Below are positions 1 to 12,387 of a stretch of 64,000 bases of DNA, piece after piece; position 1 is the first letter of the stretch; every line of letters begins with the position of its first letter. Under the pieces are notes generated by a model. That model was not told the DNA's origin, searched no databases, and worked only from the letters and a program-made list of their open reading frames with translations. The DNA lies in contig JBANDB010000006.1 of NCBI GenBank assembly GCA_037576215.1, positions 806,001 through 870,000 of the forward strand. Reading direction: 5' to 3'. A program made the position numbers and the translations under genes. The DNA is from Armillaria gallica. Its lineage: Eukaryota; Basidiomycota; Agaricomycetes; Agaricales; Physalacriaceae.

Positions 1-1377
1 TGCTATATCTTGGAGGGGACTGCCGCGAATGGTGGCGGCATGAGCATCCTATGTTCACCTCATCTTGTTTTGTATATAGAATGTCGCAATTGAAGTGTAC
101 GTACGTTCAGTCCTGATTCGACTTCTCGCCTGAATTTCTTGTAGTATACAGGATCTTGGAATCTCTTCTTATCTTCTTCAGTGAAATCATCTGTTGACAC
201 GTCCTTAGCGAAGTCGCGGTAGTTGGGCATCAGGAAGCGTTCTCACAGTTCTCGGCATCCTCCTTCCCGGACAATTGGAAGGGGTTCGCGTACAAAGGTG
301 GACGATATCCACGTCTTTCCACGAACATAGTTCACGAGTCGGGCGACTTTCGGCTGTATAGCAGGAACGATCTGTATCGCCGAAGATCCCTGAGGAACAA
401 TGTCGAGGTCATCTAAATTCCCCGCAAGCGATGTAACTCACCACGCCGATAACACCGACTCTTTTATCTCCCCAACTCTTCACCGTGTCTTCCCAAGCAG
501 CATCAGGACCACCTTCGCCTGTCTCCCACCGCGCGCTATGTATCATTTTGCCTCGGAATTCTTTCAGGCCTGGTATATCAGGCCAGTTCCATCTGCTAAG
601 ACCTCCTAGTCCGGTCAATAACACGTCGCATGTGTCCTCGAATTCCTCAAATTGTGTGGCCGTTTCTCCCGGGCTTGGTTCGACAGGCCGCTGAATGGTA
701 ATGATCCATTTACCATCCGGTTCAGAGTACCGCGCTTTGGTCATTCGGTGTTGAAGTTTGATATATGGCATAAGCTTGTACTTGTCAACGATGGATTCGA
801 GATAAGCAAGAATTTCAGGACCGGAGGCATAGAAGGACGACCAGTTGGGCTAGCGCGGATTTAACTGCGGACTCGCTAAGCAGGAAGAGTAAGCATACAT
901 TCGCTTCGAAAGTGAGTTGATACTGAAGAAGAAGATTAGATGGGTGTGTCAGACAAGGCTTCCCTAAATCGCACTCACACTATGTGAGGGTATATCGCAT
1001 CTTAAACCCTAGGTCGTTTGTTAGAGTTCACATGAATTGGATAAGATAATTTGTCTTGCCGGGTACTTGTTTACGAGCCAGGTTCCACCGATACCTCGTT
1101 CAGCTTCGTATATATTCAAGGTCAGATTAGGAACTCGTTGAAGGAATCTGATTTGATTTTGCCAATCAGTTTTCCGTTAGCAAAGTCTGAATATTGCACT
1201 CACCTGATTCCAGCTACGATACCTGGAAACATCGTTATCGCACGTAAAATAGTCAATACGACTCCAGGACGTACCACTGTAACCGGCACCAATGACAATG
1301 ACTTTAATTGGCCGCGCCTCGTCGATACAGAACTTTCCAAGCGTGAACCTCATTGCTCCCATTGCTCTCATTTCCAT
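1..1377 (-). CDS. Flavin-dependent Baeyer-Villiger-type monooxygenase (3' end beyond window)
   Basis: An FAD/NADPH monooxygenase that would insert oxygen next to a ketone or hydroxylate a lipophilic substrate in the cytosol. Spliced minus-strand exons give, in order, the N-terminal FAD site VIVIGAGYSG (near 1300), then GIVAGIR, then YEAERGIGGTW..NKYPG and LRCDIPSH (about 980-1120), all hallmarks of class B flavoprotein monooxygenases. The Baeyer-Villiger fingerprint FxGxxxHxxxW is matched exactly by FRGKMIHSARW (near 545-580). Two very short introns flank a tiny exon encoding GIVAGIR. The start at 1377 is the first in-frame Met upstream of the FAD motif; 1350 is also possible. The gene runs off the left edge, so its C-terminus is unseen. 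The substrate cannot be inferred. Confidence 0.85.
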
Positions 1378-1973
1378 TTGTTAGGTCGTTGGTACGGGGT
1401 CCGAGATTTGTTGCCTTGTGCTCTTGAGAGTCTGAAGACATGACTTTGTTCCGGGGATCAGTCAGACGACTGCAGGTACGACTGACTATTTATCATGAGA
1501 GCAAGTGGTGGGAGTATGGCTTATTATGCATCCGTTACTTATTATGCGACTGAACTTTCAAAGTATTGTGAGAATAGTATGCCATGTCAGGCCATAACAA
1601 GAGAGCTTGACTACTATTTCCTCCATATGCGATCACTAGTTCCGCTAGATTGCCACTGCTTTTACTGAAACGGTACAAGGCCATCACTTCGCAGCAGTCT
1701 GATGACAACTCAAGAAACCTGGTGATTTGTCAACGGTGCACTAGATGCAGAACTTCCTTTCCAACCGGCCACCGACATGATAACATAGAAGCATCTATTG
1801 TAAATTGATCGTGTGTATCTACTGATTATTAGTACAAGTATTTCATCGATGACTATTAGACAACACAAAGCGGAAGATATAATGAGCCCCGACCTCTGAG
1901 GCCCCCGCAGAAAAAAGCCTTTCATAAATAAACAATAATTAGATAGTCGTCATGCTGGGTATCCAGCCAGCGC
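1378..1973. other. Intergenic spacer, no supported gene
   Basis: About 600 bases between the monooxygenase start and the 3' end of the DH-domain gene. A 71-codon minus-strand open frame near 1710-1925 has no recognisable motif, no splice partners and low-complexity hydrophobic content, so it is not called. The region should hold the monooxygenase promoter. Confidence 0.5.
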
Positions 1974-3974
1974 TCATTTGTTTTTCGTGGGTTTGTGTAG
2001 GAACGCGGCGTTTCCTTGAGCTCTATCGCATTTCTGGGCTAGGGAAATAGCTGCGCTCATTGCCTTTTCTACACCATCGCGAGAAGAGTTGCCGATGGGG
2101 GTATGTGAATATAGATCTTGTAGCGAGCATCAGTCTTTTGGTAATCGCTCAGCGAGTGTTCATTGCAACACACCTTTTAATAACAGAGTGTATCGCATGA
2201 TACGCTGAGTAGGTAGAATGGCCAAGTCTCGAACAGCTGGACGACTCCGTTCCCGTTTTGAGGGTAGCTTTTGCGACTCCTGAGAAGGGGCGGAAGGAGT
2301 GCTGCCTCCAAGGGCTTTGATGGAGTTGATCCGTTTGCCCCAAGAGTTTACTCGACGTTTGATTGTACCGTTGGCCGCGTCTGCATCCGCTCTTGGCGTC
2401 GTAGCACTGCTCGCGCGCTCTCGCTTTACTACTGCGTCGGCACCAACGAAGAATCCCCCAACGACACCGCACCATCCAACCAACGCCGCGTCTAATTTGT
2501 CTTCACAGGAAAGGAAAGCATTAGCAACTCCTTGTGCACTCGGATTAGATTCCAGTCTCTTCAAGAGCTCCTCACTAGCTTCGATGAGAGCCGGTAAGTA
2601 GGTCAGCATCAAAGCCGGAGGTGTGGTCAAGGTATCACTGGCCGAGAGGCTACGAATGGCCAACAGATAGTGTCGCTCGGTGCGAATAAACTCCCTGCAA
2701 ATGAGCAATGCCCGCCGGGCATTTTGCCAAACTGCGCTGAGAGCTGGGTCGGATAAACAGGGCAGAGAAGGATTGAGGGTAGCATGCTCATCATGCTCAG
2801 CATCGACCAGGGGCGTCCTGGAATCAGCAGTAGAGATAGTTGATGCTGTGGAAGGGGTCATGACACTCCTTCGCCACTCCCACTGCCACATCTTCTCTAC
2901 AGTCCTCATTCTTTCCAATTCGTCGATCAGCATCTCGTCTGAAATTCCATCGTCTGCTATTGCCATCGCTAGGGTCCAGCGCCTACAATGTCCCTTGGTA
3001 GGGTCTCTTCGATATTGCGGCGACAGCAGAGGCGTAGCAATCGGTGAGGATACAAGTGCTGTGTCTCTGTCTTCTGCGGCATCTTCCCAATCATCTGCTT
3101 GGTCCCCGGAGAAACTCCACGTTGATTTCCATCCATTTTTGAGGGACGTGGTAGCGATACCCATGGAAGAATAAAAGAACGTATCGCCCATGCTTGATTT
3201 TGCGTTTAGCGACGCGGAAGATGGGAATTCGCCAGTCCATGCAAGAGAAACAAGTGCATCCGTGCTGGCGCTCCTATTTGGATAGGGAGAACGGTCACGC
3301 CGACGATAAGAACAACGGGACTGATCATCAATTAGCAAACAACACATGAACGGACGAATGGCGTCTCACGTTCTCTTCATGAAGGGGAGACTGGAACTTG
3401 ACAGTCCTCTCGTTCGCACGAGTTCGGACGTTGTGATTGTGTGTAGGGAATGTGGAAGCCGAGGGAATGCTGGGTAGCGAACTGCGACGAGTCCTGTAGG
3501 ACGGTTTCATGGGTACATATCCAGTTGCCAAACGAAGAAGACCGGCTGGTCGTGAGAAGAAGGAGGGTGAAGAAGGTGCTGAATCAGATTCCGAAAAGTT
3601 ACGCTTGGGCTTTTGTAATTTCCGTGGCCGACTATATGTAGGAGAGAAGGCAGAGAGTCCGCAAGAGGCAAAGGAGCTGGTCTGCGAGGAGGGGCTCTGG
3701 GTCGGGTATTTTTCCTAACGCGAAGTATTTTCTCCGGAGAGGTATACTGGACGTTCATGGTTGGAAACTTGAGCGCTATAGGAGACTTTGTCTTTGAGCT
3801 GATATGAACGGAAATATCAGTCATGACATCAGGTGTCTCATCAGACGATGAGAGAGCGGAAAAGAATGCGCCATCGTTCGATGATTCAGAGTCGGAGGCG
3901 GGTGGAGACAATTCGGGAGTGGAAAGGTCACTTGAGTCAACAAGCGAAGGTGCCGTGCTGCATTCGTCAGACAT
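1974..3974 (-). CDS. RhoGEF (DH domain) protein
   Basis: A probable guanine-nucleotide exchange factor for Rho-type GTPases, acting in polarity signalling. The N-terminal third is Ser/Pro-rich and looks disordered. A DH domain occupies the C-terminal half: helix 1 includes ICREFIRTERHYLLAI, and the diagnostic last-helix signature is PTQRIMRYTLLLK, joined through a 57-nt intron to DLYSHTPIG and AISLAQKCDRAQGNAAF. The stop TGA is at 1974-1976. An insert of about 60 basic/Ser-rich residues sits just before the signature. The protein ends about 25 residues after the DH fold, with no PH domain visible. Near 3640-3665 the reading frame changes between two Pro/Ser-rich stretches without a credible intron, probably a one-base error. 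The start at 3974 is the first Met of the N-terminal frame. Confidence 0.8.
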
Positions 3975-5370
3975 GTCGCTGATATCGAAACTTGTAGTCT
4001 GCGGATGGGTGGTGGTTCACACTGACGGTATTGCGACCGCACATTTGTATGCCCCTGTAGTTATGAGCACTGCTGAACGAACCATTATGCGATCAATGAA
4101 GTTGCGTAGCACCGGGATCGCTTTGCCAAGTCTGCCGCTGGTGTAGGAGACATAAGCGCGCCGATTGCTGAGTGAGATCAGATTTGATCCAATCACAAAA
4201 GATTGTTACTACATAATCGAAGTTAATATAGAGATAAAACGGCTTAATCAAGCTCACGAGCGAGAGGAGTAATTCTATGTCTTGAAGTTGGGCATTTGAG
4301 CGTTATTAGACGTCAGCATTGAAGGATAAGTGCACCGTCAGTGTCGGGTCTTTGACTTAGTCCGATAAGTCCGTTTATTCTTGATGCATCATTTGTGGGA
4401 ACCGTCAGCATCTACGAAGAATTCAGCCTGACATTGGTAAGCGTGAGCTTATAAGAGACGGTAGAAATGAAAGTCCGGAAATGTAGCATCCCGAAGGTCA
4501 CTTCAAGAAAGGCTTCGATTACTGAGACTGCGACAATCACGCAAGATCGAAGCACTGTTCGATGATATCTCCATGTAACCCTTATCAAAGTCTGTTTTGT
4601 TGGTTGTAGATCATCATCTGTATGGCTTCGTTACAATGCTAGGAGACATCGGTAGTGCTGTCGACAATCTAGTATTTGATGCAGACAGATATCCAGACGG
4701 CGAAGAAGTCAGTGTGCTTGTACTCCTCGAATTCATCGGATCAGGCTGGCAGTTCTTTAGTTCCAGTTCAGAATCTTTTTTTGAAAAAGACGCCTCCACT
4801 TTGAAATGCGTCTTCCCGAAGACACTAGAAGGAGAAGATCATACAGTGACTAGCCCGAATGCTATGGAGAAAAGTAAGCAACGGCTATCGGTATCGTTCC
4901 AAAGTGATTGGATCAGTTGATAACTTTACGACTAGCATCGCAGAGTTCCGTCAACATTATTACTAAGGCAGCCGCGGATGTGCAATCAGGTCGTAAACCG
5001 CAACGTGAGAGCGCACGATGGATTGAAAAAAATAATTTGGGCTCCCGGCATCCGCAGCCTCAAGGCGGGACGGCGAACTTGAAATGCCTGGCAGGGCTGA
5101 AGCCAGTAAAACATCGGTAAAACTAAGTTTACAACATTCAAGGGAATACAAAAGCACCTTGAAAATGTAATACAATCTGGCTGCCACGAGTCGGTAGTAC
5201 GGCGAAGGAAGTCGGGATTTGAAATCGGATGCGAAGATCGCTCACCACGTTAGCCGCGGCTCAACCGGCCAGCTTCCGTCCGACTTTGCCGATATCCGCT
5301 GACGTGCATGTCAGCCTTTAGAAATCTCAGCGGAAATATTCCATCCTTAACACAAAAAATACGCATAATT
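3975..5370. other. Intergenic spacer, no supported gene
   Basis: About 1.4 kb between the DH gene start and the 3' end of the carboxylase gene. A 107-codon plus-strand frame (4597-4920) and a Ser/Thr-rich minus-strand frame (4614-4799) overlap each other. Neither shows family motifs or consistent splice sites, so no gene is called. A small unrecognised gene cannot be excluded. Confidence 0.45.
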
Positions 5371-8300
5371 CTACTGGGCTGTGACCGTCTCTTCTTCAAC
5401 ATCTACCAACTCCCTGCCCTCTTCGACCATTTCACCATTCTTACAACTCACCATCTTAACGATCCCAGCAACATCAGTTCTCATCACCGTTTCCGTTTTC
5501 ATGCTTTCCAAAATCACAACGGCCTGTCCCTTCTCAACGCGATCGCCGACCTTGACTTTAATTTCAACAACCAAACTGGGCATTGGGGCTTTCAATGCCC
5601 CCTTGGCTGCAGCAAGCACGTCACCGCCAAGGTCAAGAAGCCATTTAGGCGACGGCAATACAAGGGTCGTCTTCGACCCGCCACTGAAGATATGCAAGCG
5701 TTCCATAGTGTTGTGGGAAGACGAAGCCGGCATGCCCCCCGGCGGCGGTTGTGAAACAACGGTGGCCTTACAATTAGTTGAGTTTAGAGTCGCAGAGAGC
5801 TTTGTTGGAGAAAGTAGCTGAGCAGGCACAGACAAAAATTCGGTGCCAGAAGCGGAGCCAGTGCGGAGGAGTATGTCGAAACGCCCTGGTGTTTTTGATT
5901 TCACCGAAACGCTTACAGCTGAAGACTTTCCAGAATCGTCTTGTAGCGTGATGAGCCGCTCGTATGTATCTCCGCCGAAACGACGAGAGGACAGAGTGGT
6001 CCAAGGCGTCGGACCCGAAGGAGCATTTGCAACCGGATGATCACGAAGAGCGACATAAAGGGCTGCCAACGCTAGTGTTTCTGCGGAAGGTTCTGCGATT
6101 GGGGGGAAGAGTTCGTCGAAATGCCTCTGAATAACATGGAGTTAAATTCAGCCCCATGATTAAGGCGAGAATCCATACCGGAATAAACCCCGTTTCTAAT
6201 TCCTGGTCTATGAACGCTTGGTTTCCGGCAAGGCTTCTCAAAAATTCCACGTTTGTTGACACTCCAACAACATGATATTCGTCCAAAGCCTTCCGTAGAA
6301 TCCGTAAGGCTTCGGTACGGTCCCTACCGTGACTGATAAGCTTAGCAATCATAGGGTCATAGAACACGCCAATTTGTGATCCTTGAGCAAAGCCTTGCTC
6401 CAGTCGAAGTGCCGGAGTTATGTTAATAGGAGGATTGAATTCCGAATGTGGCGCATATGAATCAGCGAAAACATGCGTAGGTGTTGGTGTCGAAAGGTAA
6501 AGCAGAGGTCCAGAATCAGGAAGAAACTGGTTACGTGGGTTCTCTGCATATATTCGGGCCTCAAATGCATGACCAACGAGTGGAATCGAAGATTGGTCTA
6601 GGGGAAGTGGATTTCCTGCAGCGATCTGATTCCGGATGCGTTAACGATGACGGAAAGCAGGAAAAACGTGGCCTACCTCAAGTTGCCATTCAACCAAATC
6701 AAGCCCGTCACCATTTCCGTTACAGGATGTTCGACCTGAAGACGAGTGTTCCTGTAGGAACCGTAAGAAGTATTTCAGAAGCGATAGACATGTATCCCAC
6801 ATTTCCATAAAATAAAAATCCAGTGTGTCATTGTCAAAGATAAACTCGACGGTTCCTGCCCCAACGTAGTGAACAGCGCGTGCAACTGCTACTGCCTTCT
6901 CACCAAGATCCGCACGTAACTCTGGCGACAAACCAGGTGCTGGTGCCTGCAAATGTTGTTGAGTACGAGATATATGTAATGAAATCAGAAATAATCACCT
7001 CCTCGATGATCTTCTGATTTCTCCGTTGTACAGAGCAATCTCGTTCCCAAAGACTGACAGCCCCTCCATGTGTATCAGCAAAAACTTGAACTTCTACATG
7101 CCGTGGTCTCTCGATATATTTTTCGATGAGTACTACGTCATTTCCAAAGGCTTTCAAGGATTCTCTTTTTGCTGAAGACAGCGCTTCGTGGAACGCTTCA
7201 GCAGAGGGGGTAGTCACGGTGCGCATGCCCTTGCCGCCGCCGCCATGGATGGCCTTGATGAGGACTGGGAATCCAATATGTTTCGCCTGTTCGTACAGGA
7301 ACTCGGGATCCTGGTTCTTTCCATGATATCCAGGCACACAAGGCACTCCCGCAGCTGCACCGGCACCAAACCTTGAGACTAGGTTTAGAACCACAGAAAG
7401 GAGACCGCATACCGGTCATGATATGCTTTGATTCACTAAATGAATCACGATGAGCGAATACAGTCGTTAAGATTTACATCCGAACCGAAAACTGTTCACG
7501 GACGATAAAGACAATCATGAAGACCGCGGTTTCTTCGCTTAGCTTACGCCCTTAATGAGGACGTTCATTGGCAAGATGCCTAGCACTGAGAAGCGGCAAA
7601 AACATGCGACTTGATGATTGCTTTTTCATCCCAAAACAGATCCAGCCATAGACCGGTTCATTTTGAAAGACGAACCTTTTCGAACCCATACTGATGATGG
7701 CACTGGAGGGAGGACCGATGAAAACAATCCCTTCTTGATCCAGGCGTTCGGCAAAGGATGCATTTTCGCTCAGAAAACCATATCTGCAACGACCTGTTAG
7801 CTCAAGATCCATACCCAGGTCATCTTATTCACCCGGGATGAACAGCCTACTCAATGAAGGGCAAAGTTCAGAAAACGGTAGCCGAATACGACGTTGATAG
7901 TCATACCTGAGCACCGCTGCGATGGCAGACATCAATGATCTTGTCCATTCGCAGCTACTGAAAACATGAGCATCAGAATCCATAATCAATTCCACGACAT
8001 ACATAGCTTTCAGCAGAAGGAGCGGGGCCTATACAATAAGCTTCATCGGCCTGCAAGGTGGCTTGAGACACGCCAGGAAGCATAACGGAAACATTACACC
8101 ATCTGTACATGCAAAGAGTCCCTGTCCGCATCGCTGTACACCGCAACGGTCTTGATTCCGAGCTTCTTCGCAGTACGAATTACGCGACATGCTATTTCAC
8201 CTCTTGTGTCAACACAGATGAGTCGAGCCCTCCATCATAAATGGACCCATCACACCTGTTCGCGACCAGAATCTTATCAAAGTGGGGTTTCCGGGAAGTG

Positions 8301-8583
8301 GAGGTGGCTGCTACGAGGTCTGGTGAGCGCCACGTCTATCGTTGGAGCATACATTGAGCGGACCTGTAGCAAAAGTACGCCTGGGAGATGCTACTAGTAG
8401 AGGGCCGGACGGAGCTTGTCGACGAGGGCCAGTTGACGACACCGGTCTGGAGCTGGAGGCAGCTTTGTGGAGTCGGGAAACGGCGACTCTGTTGATGCTG
8501 CGTGTCTTTACGCACCGCGACGCTAGGGAACGGTTGGATTGGAGCATAGCGCGTCGTTGTCGTAGTTCAAGTTCCGGATCCAA
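5371..8583 (-). CDS. 3-methylcrotonyl-CoA carboxylase alpha (biotin) subunit, mitochondrial
   Basis: The biotin-containing subunit of methylcrotonoyl-CoA carboxylase, which carboxylates 3-methylcrotonyl-CoA in mitochondrial leucine breakdown. Spliced exons give a biotin-carboxylase N-domain ([36 protein letters not shown]), the ATP-grasp loop [59 protein letters not shown], and a C-terminal biotinyl domain. The biotin motif is ESMKTE rather than the textbook AMKM. Methylcrotonyl rather than pyruvate or acetyl-CoA carboxylase is favoured because the chain ends at the biotin domain with no carboxyltransferase part. The first in-frame Met is at 8583, but Met at 8547 would start a cleaner Arg/Ser-rich mitochondrial presequence. 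At least seven introns; no frame break seen. The beta subunit is not in the window. Confidence 0.88.
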
Positions 8584-8711
8584 TGCGGGGTGCGATCATT
8601 CTTATCCCCTCACGTGTTGCGGGGCAGACAGGTAAAATTACGATACCTGCTATCGTCTACTACTAGACATAGATCTACAGCGGATATACACTAGAAACCG
8701 GTCTGACCAAT

Positions 8712-10964
8712 CTATCTACGACGATTGCCAGAAGCCTTTTTGCCAACAGGCAACGACCTGAGCAGTGCGGCCTTTTCACGGTTTTTGTTTTTGACATTCG
8801 CGTTTGAATAGAAATTCGTGGCCTTTTGCTGTAGAAAAACAAAATATAGGTATTGAAAGTCACATAGAACGATAGACGTACTTTGTTTGTCTTCATGCGA
8901 CCTCCTTTTGGGTGCAGGTGGCTTGTTTTCTACAGGAGCTGAAACTGATATAACCTTAGCACCCAGCGAAGAAGTCGAACAGAAAACCTCACCTTCAGGT
9001 TCCACTTGATCCTCTGCTCTGTAGACTCTTTGATACCTTCAAAGACGTCATCCCAGGTAAGATCGTCGTCTTCTTCTTCAGCTTCTTCCTTCTGTTCCTC
9101 TTCCATGTTTTCACTGTCATCGACTTGAGCTTCTACATCATCCTCGGCTGCCTCTTCTAGTTCAAGAGCCCTGACGTCCTCCGCCAAGAATGTATTCTTC
9201 TGCATGATCGACCCCAGATTCTGCTTCACCCCAGGAACAACACTATCCTCCGCCTCCGCAGCCTTGCCTTTACCCTTCCTCTTCTTCGCTTCCGCCTTGT
9301 TCAGCTCTTCCGAGCGTTCTGGAGGAGGAACGAAGAACGGTATTCTCCCTCGCACCCAGTCGCTCAAAACGATTTTGGCGACAGAATCCATATCAGGTTC
9401 TCCCTGCTTCAGAAGCCTTCCCTTCATGCGAGCCAGTTTGTCTAGGAAAACTTCTGGCTCCCAACATTGCGTCGGGTCTTCCTCGTTAGGCAGGGGGACG
9501 CCATATGTCCTGGAGAGATATAAAGGCTTCACTCGCTCCATCAAAGCCGGGATATGCTCTGACGGGGTGGCCAATGCTTCCACACGCACAACGCCCTTCA
9601 AAACGGTAGACGTCTGGCTATCGTGCGCTGACGTCGGTACAATCCCAGGACAATCGATCAAGTAAATCCTCCGCGTAAGCGTAATGTATTGCCAGACCTT
9701 GGTTTCGCCCGGAACAGGTGCAACTTTGCATACTTTGCCGCTTTTGAGGGTGTTGATGACGCTGCTTTTGCCTACGTTCGGGTAGCCGACGAAACCGACA
9801 GAAATCTGTTTCTTGTCAGAATGCAGTTGGGAGAATTGGCGTAGGAGTTGGATGAGGGAACCTTTGCCAAAAGAGTGGTTAGGCGAAGCATGGAAGGCGA
9901 TGGTAGGGTATCTGGGAGTGAGATGCTGAATATACCGAGCCTAAAAGAAGGAATGAGGTGGTTACAGAGAAGACATGTGAATACACGCACTGTGACCCAA
10001 TTGGGCACCAAATCGCACTTGTTGATAATCAAAACAACTTGTTTATGGGCCTTCTCCTTCTTGATAAATTCTAGTACAGATTCGCACATCGTACCCATTG
10101 GGTCCCGAGCGTCGAGGATATGTAGAATGACATCTGAAGAATCAATGACTTTGTAGAGTTCTCCATATATTCGCCGTGAGGTTCCCTTTGCGTAGATAGG
10201 CTCGTTGTAGTCGGCATGTGTTTGTACCTCCGTAATAGAAGATGCCAGCGGTTCTGAAACAAGAAAATCAGAAAAACAAATATGCACGAAGGAGGACACG
10301 CACCTATAACAGTGTCGCTGCCCGCTGCAGCAGCAGCTTCGTCCACTGCTGCCGAACCAATCTTACTGAGCTCTTCAAAATTTCCTGCATCGATTCTCGG
10401 TCGCTTCCTCTGTGCTTTCGGTCCAAAGGTTTCCTTGAATGGTTCAGTTTCCACTATATGCGGCCTCTTGAAATGTGTATAAGCGGCAGCATGTTGATAA
10501 ACGTGAATGCACATACCTTGCGCAAATTGGGATTGGCGGCATCGTCTAACAAGGCCATAGGAAGCTTATTCCGCCGCAACAAGACAGAGTAAGGATCATT
10601 TTTCTTCGATGAAAGACTTGTACGGAAGTGGTCCAGAGCAGTTTGAGATATAACCCGCGTATTTCCTGTCGAACGATGAGTGAAATAACGTGCATTGAAA
10701 CGGTCTTTACACACCAAACCACCGTCTGTCGGGCTGCACCCTTCCCGGCTTCGTCTCGTCTTCGCCCTTCTGGAACGCAGCGGCTTGGATGATCTTTCCA
10801 TCCTTGTCTCGTACGGGCTTGCCGCCGTTGAGCATCTTTAGTCGGGCCACCTGTTTTGCATTTCGGTAGAAGTTTTCGCCTTTGACTTTGGCTAGGGTGA
10901 CTTTTGAGGACGAGGAGGAAGATCTTGTTTTGGGCGCTGGGCCTGTCTTTTTCGTGGGTGCCAT
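8712..10964 (-). CDS. NOG2: Nucleolar GTP-binding protein 2 (60S ribosome biogenesis GTPase)
   Basis: A circularly permuted GTPase that binds pre-60S particles in nucleolus and nucleoplasm and is needed for their maturation. The N-terminus has the family block [20 protein letters not shown] followed by [12 protein letters not shown]. The G motifs come in permuted order: G4 NKCDLVP, then G1 [12 protein letters not shown], then G3 DCPG, each visible in spliced exons. After the GTPase comes an acidic tract (about 9050-9180) and a basic tail ending KKASGNRRR. The start at 10964 gives [12 protein letters not shown]. The coding exons look unbroken. The next gene downstream on the same strand starts 128 bases away, and uS15m lies divergently upstream. 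Confidence 0.95.
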
Positions 10965-11463
10965 GGCGGTGACCGTCGATGTATGGGTTGAATATTCAAT
11001 TCAATATGAGAGTTGAAAAAAAGTAGATATATTCCCACGGTCAAAAATACTGCTTGCTCGCCATTCATACGATTGAGGGAGAACATTGGATCAAACAAGA
11101 CGAGATTGAAGACATGAAATTTATATTGGCATGCATACAACAGTACATATATCTACAACAGACAGAAAAAAAAGTGTACCAGGAAAAAATCGACATGCCG
11201 TTTTCTTCATGCGTCAAAACGACACTTCCTAGACTGGGTTGATCTTGGGACTACAGGACGAGTTGAAAACAAGTCACTGGCACTGCCTTGACGGTTGAGC
11301 ACACTACATCGAGCAGCGTGGCATGTGTCCCTTGGAAGAGAGGCAAAACAGCAAAAATGGGCCTTATATAGGCCTACCAAAGGTTCCCACAGTCTCGTGA
11401 CTGCAGGACTTCCGTTTCCGACTTCAGCCTTGCTCAAAAAACACTTTGTCGACGAGGGAGGTC
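10965..11463. promoter_or_regulatory. Divergent promoter region between NOG2 and uS15m
   Basis: About 500 bases between the starts of two ribosome-related genes pointing away from each other. The NOG2 side is A/T-rich (about 11000-11190). No coding potential is visible. Shared control of cytosolic and mitochondrial ribosome genes is an inference from geometry only. Confidence 0.35.
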
Positions 11464-12387
11464 ATGTTCAGGGCGTGTCTGGCACAAGGTCACTTTGGTT
11501 CATCTGCTTTCATCCTTGTTATCTAACCACCTTGCACTTTAGTCTCCTGGGCTGGCGCGTCGACCAGTTCTTCGAGTAGCTCCTTCATTCATACATCTTC
11601 CGTCCTCTTCGCCAGGCAGAAACTCACGAAAAAGGCCAGAAACGTAAAGAAGGTCGAGAGACGAGAGCGGGAGATTGCCAACCGTCCGAGCCCCATCTTA
11701 GGCTACCGCGCAGGCCAGGAAGAGAAGTGGATCAACTGCGCCTTGGCTAAAGTCTTGTTAGACGAAGATGAGCTCGCATCACCTCCGGTCTACGAGAAAA
11801 CAGCCCGTCCTGTTGGAACAGTGGAAATGCCGCAGAAGCTCGCGTATGGTGTGACAGACAAGGAGGCACGCCTTTTATTCGACGAGCTTCCGTCAAAGTC
11901 GTCCGAGCGTGATGCTATGGGCATCACACATGCACCGGGGATCCTGTCGAGTCTGAACGTCGGAGTGGAGAAGGAATTGAGGAAGGCAAATATGTTCGCG
12001 AAGGTGGTGGATCTGCGTAATGCCAACGCTGCTGGTATCGCGTATGAGAACAGGCGGAGGATCATCATCGAATTCTCGACACCTGAAAATCCTTGGGATC
12101 CTGGTCGTACCGAAGTCCAAGGTTCGTGTTTTATGCAATGTCTTCTATTGTCTGACCTTTTCTGTGTAGCTGCCATTCTGACATACCGAATCCGAAATAT
12201 GTGGAAGCATTTGGCAAGTCCGCGGCACAAGAAGGATGTAGCCGGGAAACGTGCTCTGAAGATGTTGGTGTATCAGAGGGCACGAACGTTGAAGTACCTA
12301 AAACGGACGGACCGCGTGCGCTATGATATTGTACTGGAACGGCTGGGATTGGAGCCAGAGAGTGTAGAAGGTGAACTAATGGTTTAA
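11464..12387 (+). CDS. Mitochondrial small-subunit ribosomal protein uS15m
   Basis: A structural protein of the mitochondrial ribosome small subunit. The C-terminal S15 fold is clear: LTYRIRNMWKHLASPRHKKD, then KRALKMLVYQRARTLKYLKR and YDIVLERLGLEPESV. The N-terminal part is longer than bacterial S15 and begins with a Ser-rich presequence (MFRACLAQVSWAGASTSSSS), consistent with mitochondrial import. The start at 11464 was chosen because a short first exon ending at GCACAAG joins, through an intron of about 57 nt, to the long second exon in the correct phase. A second intron lies after GRTEVQ (donor near 12121). The gene appears intact. Confidence 0.9.

Noticed and set aside
2680..3174. Long plus-strand open frame opposite the DH-domain gene
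   Set aside because: It is an antisense shadow; the minus-strand frame shows the DH signature and the plus frame has no motif.
4597..4920. 107-codon plus-strand open frame between two genes
   Set aside because: No motif, no splice partners and a competing antisense frame; treated as chance.
5308..6040. Plus-strand open frames over the biotin domain of the carboxylase gene
   Set aside because: They mirror the minus-strand biotinyl domain exon and have no independent support.
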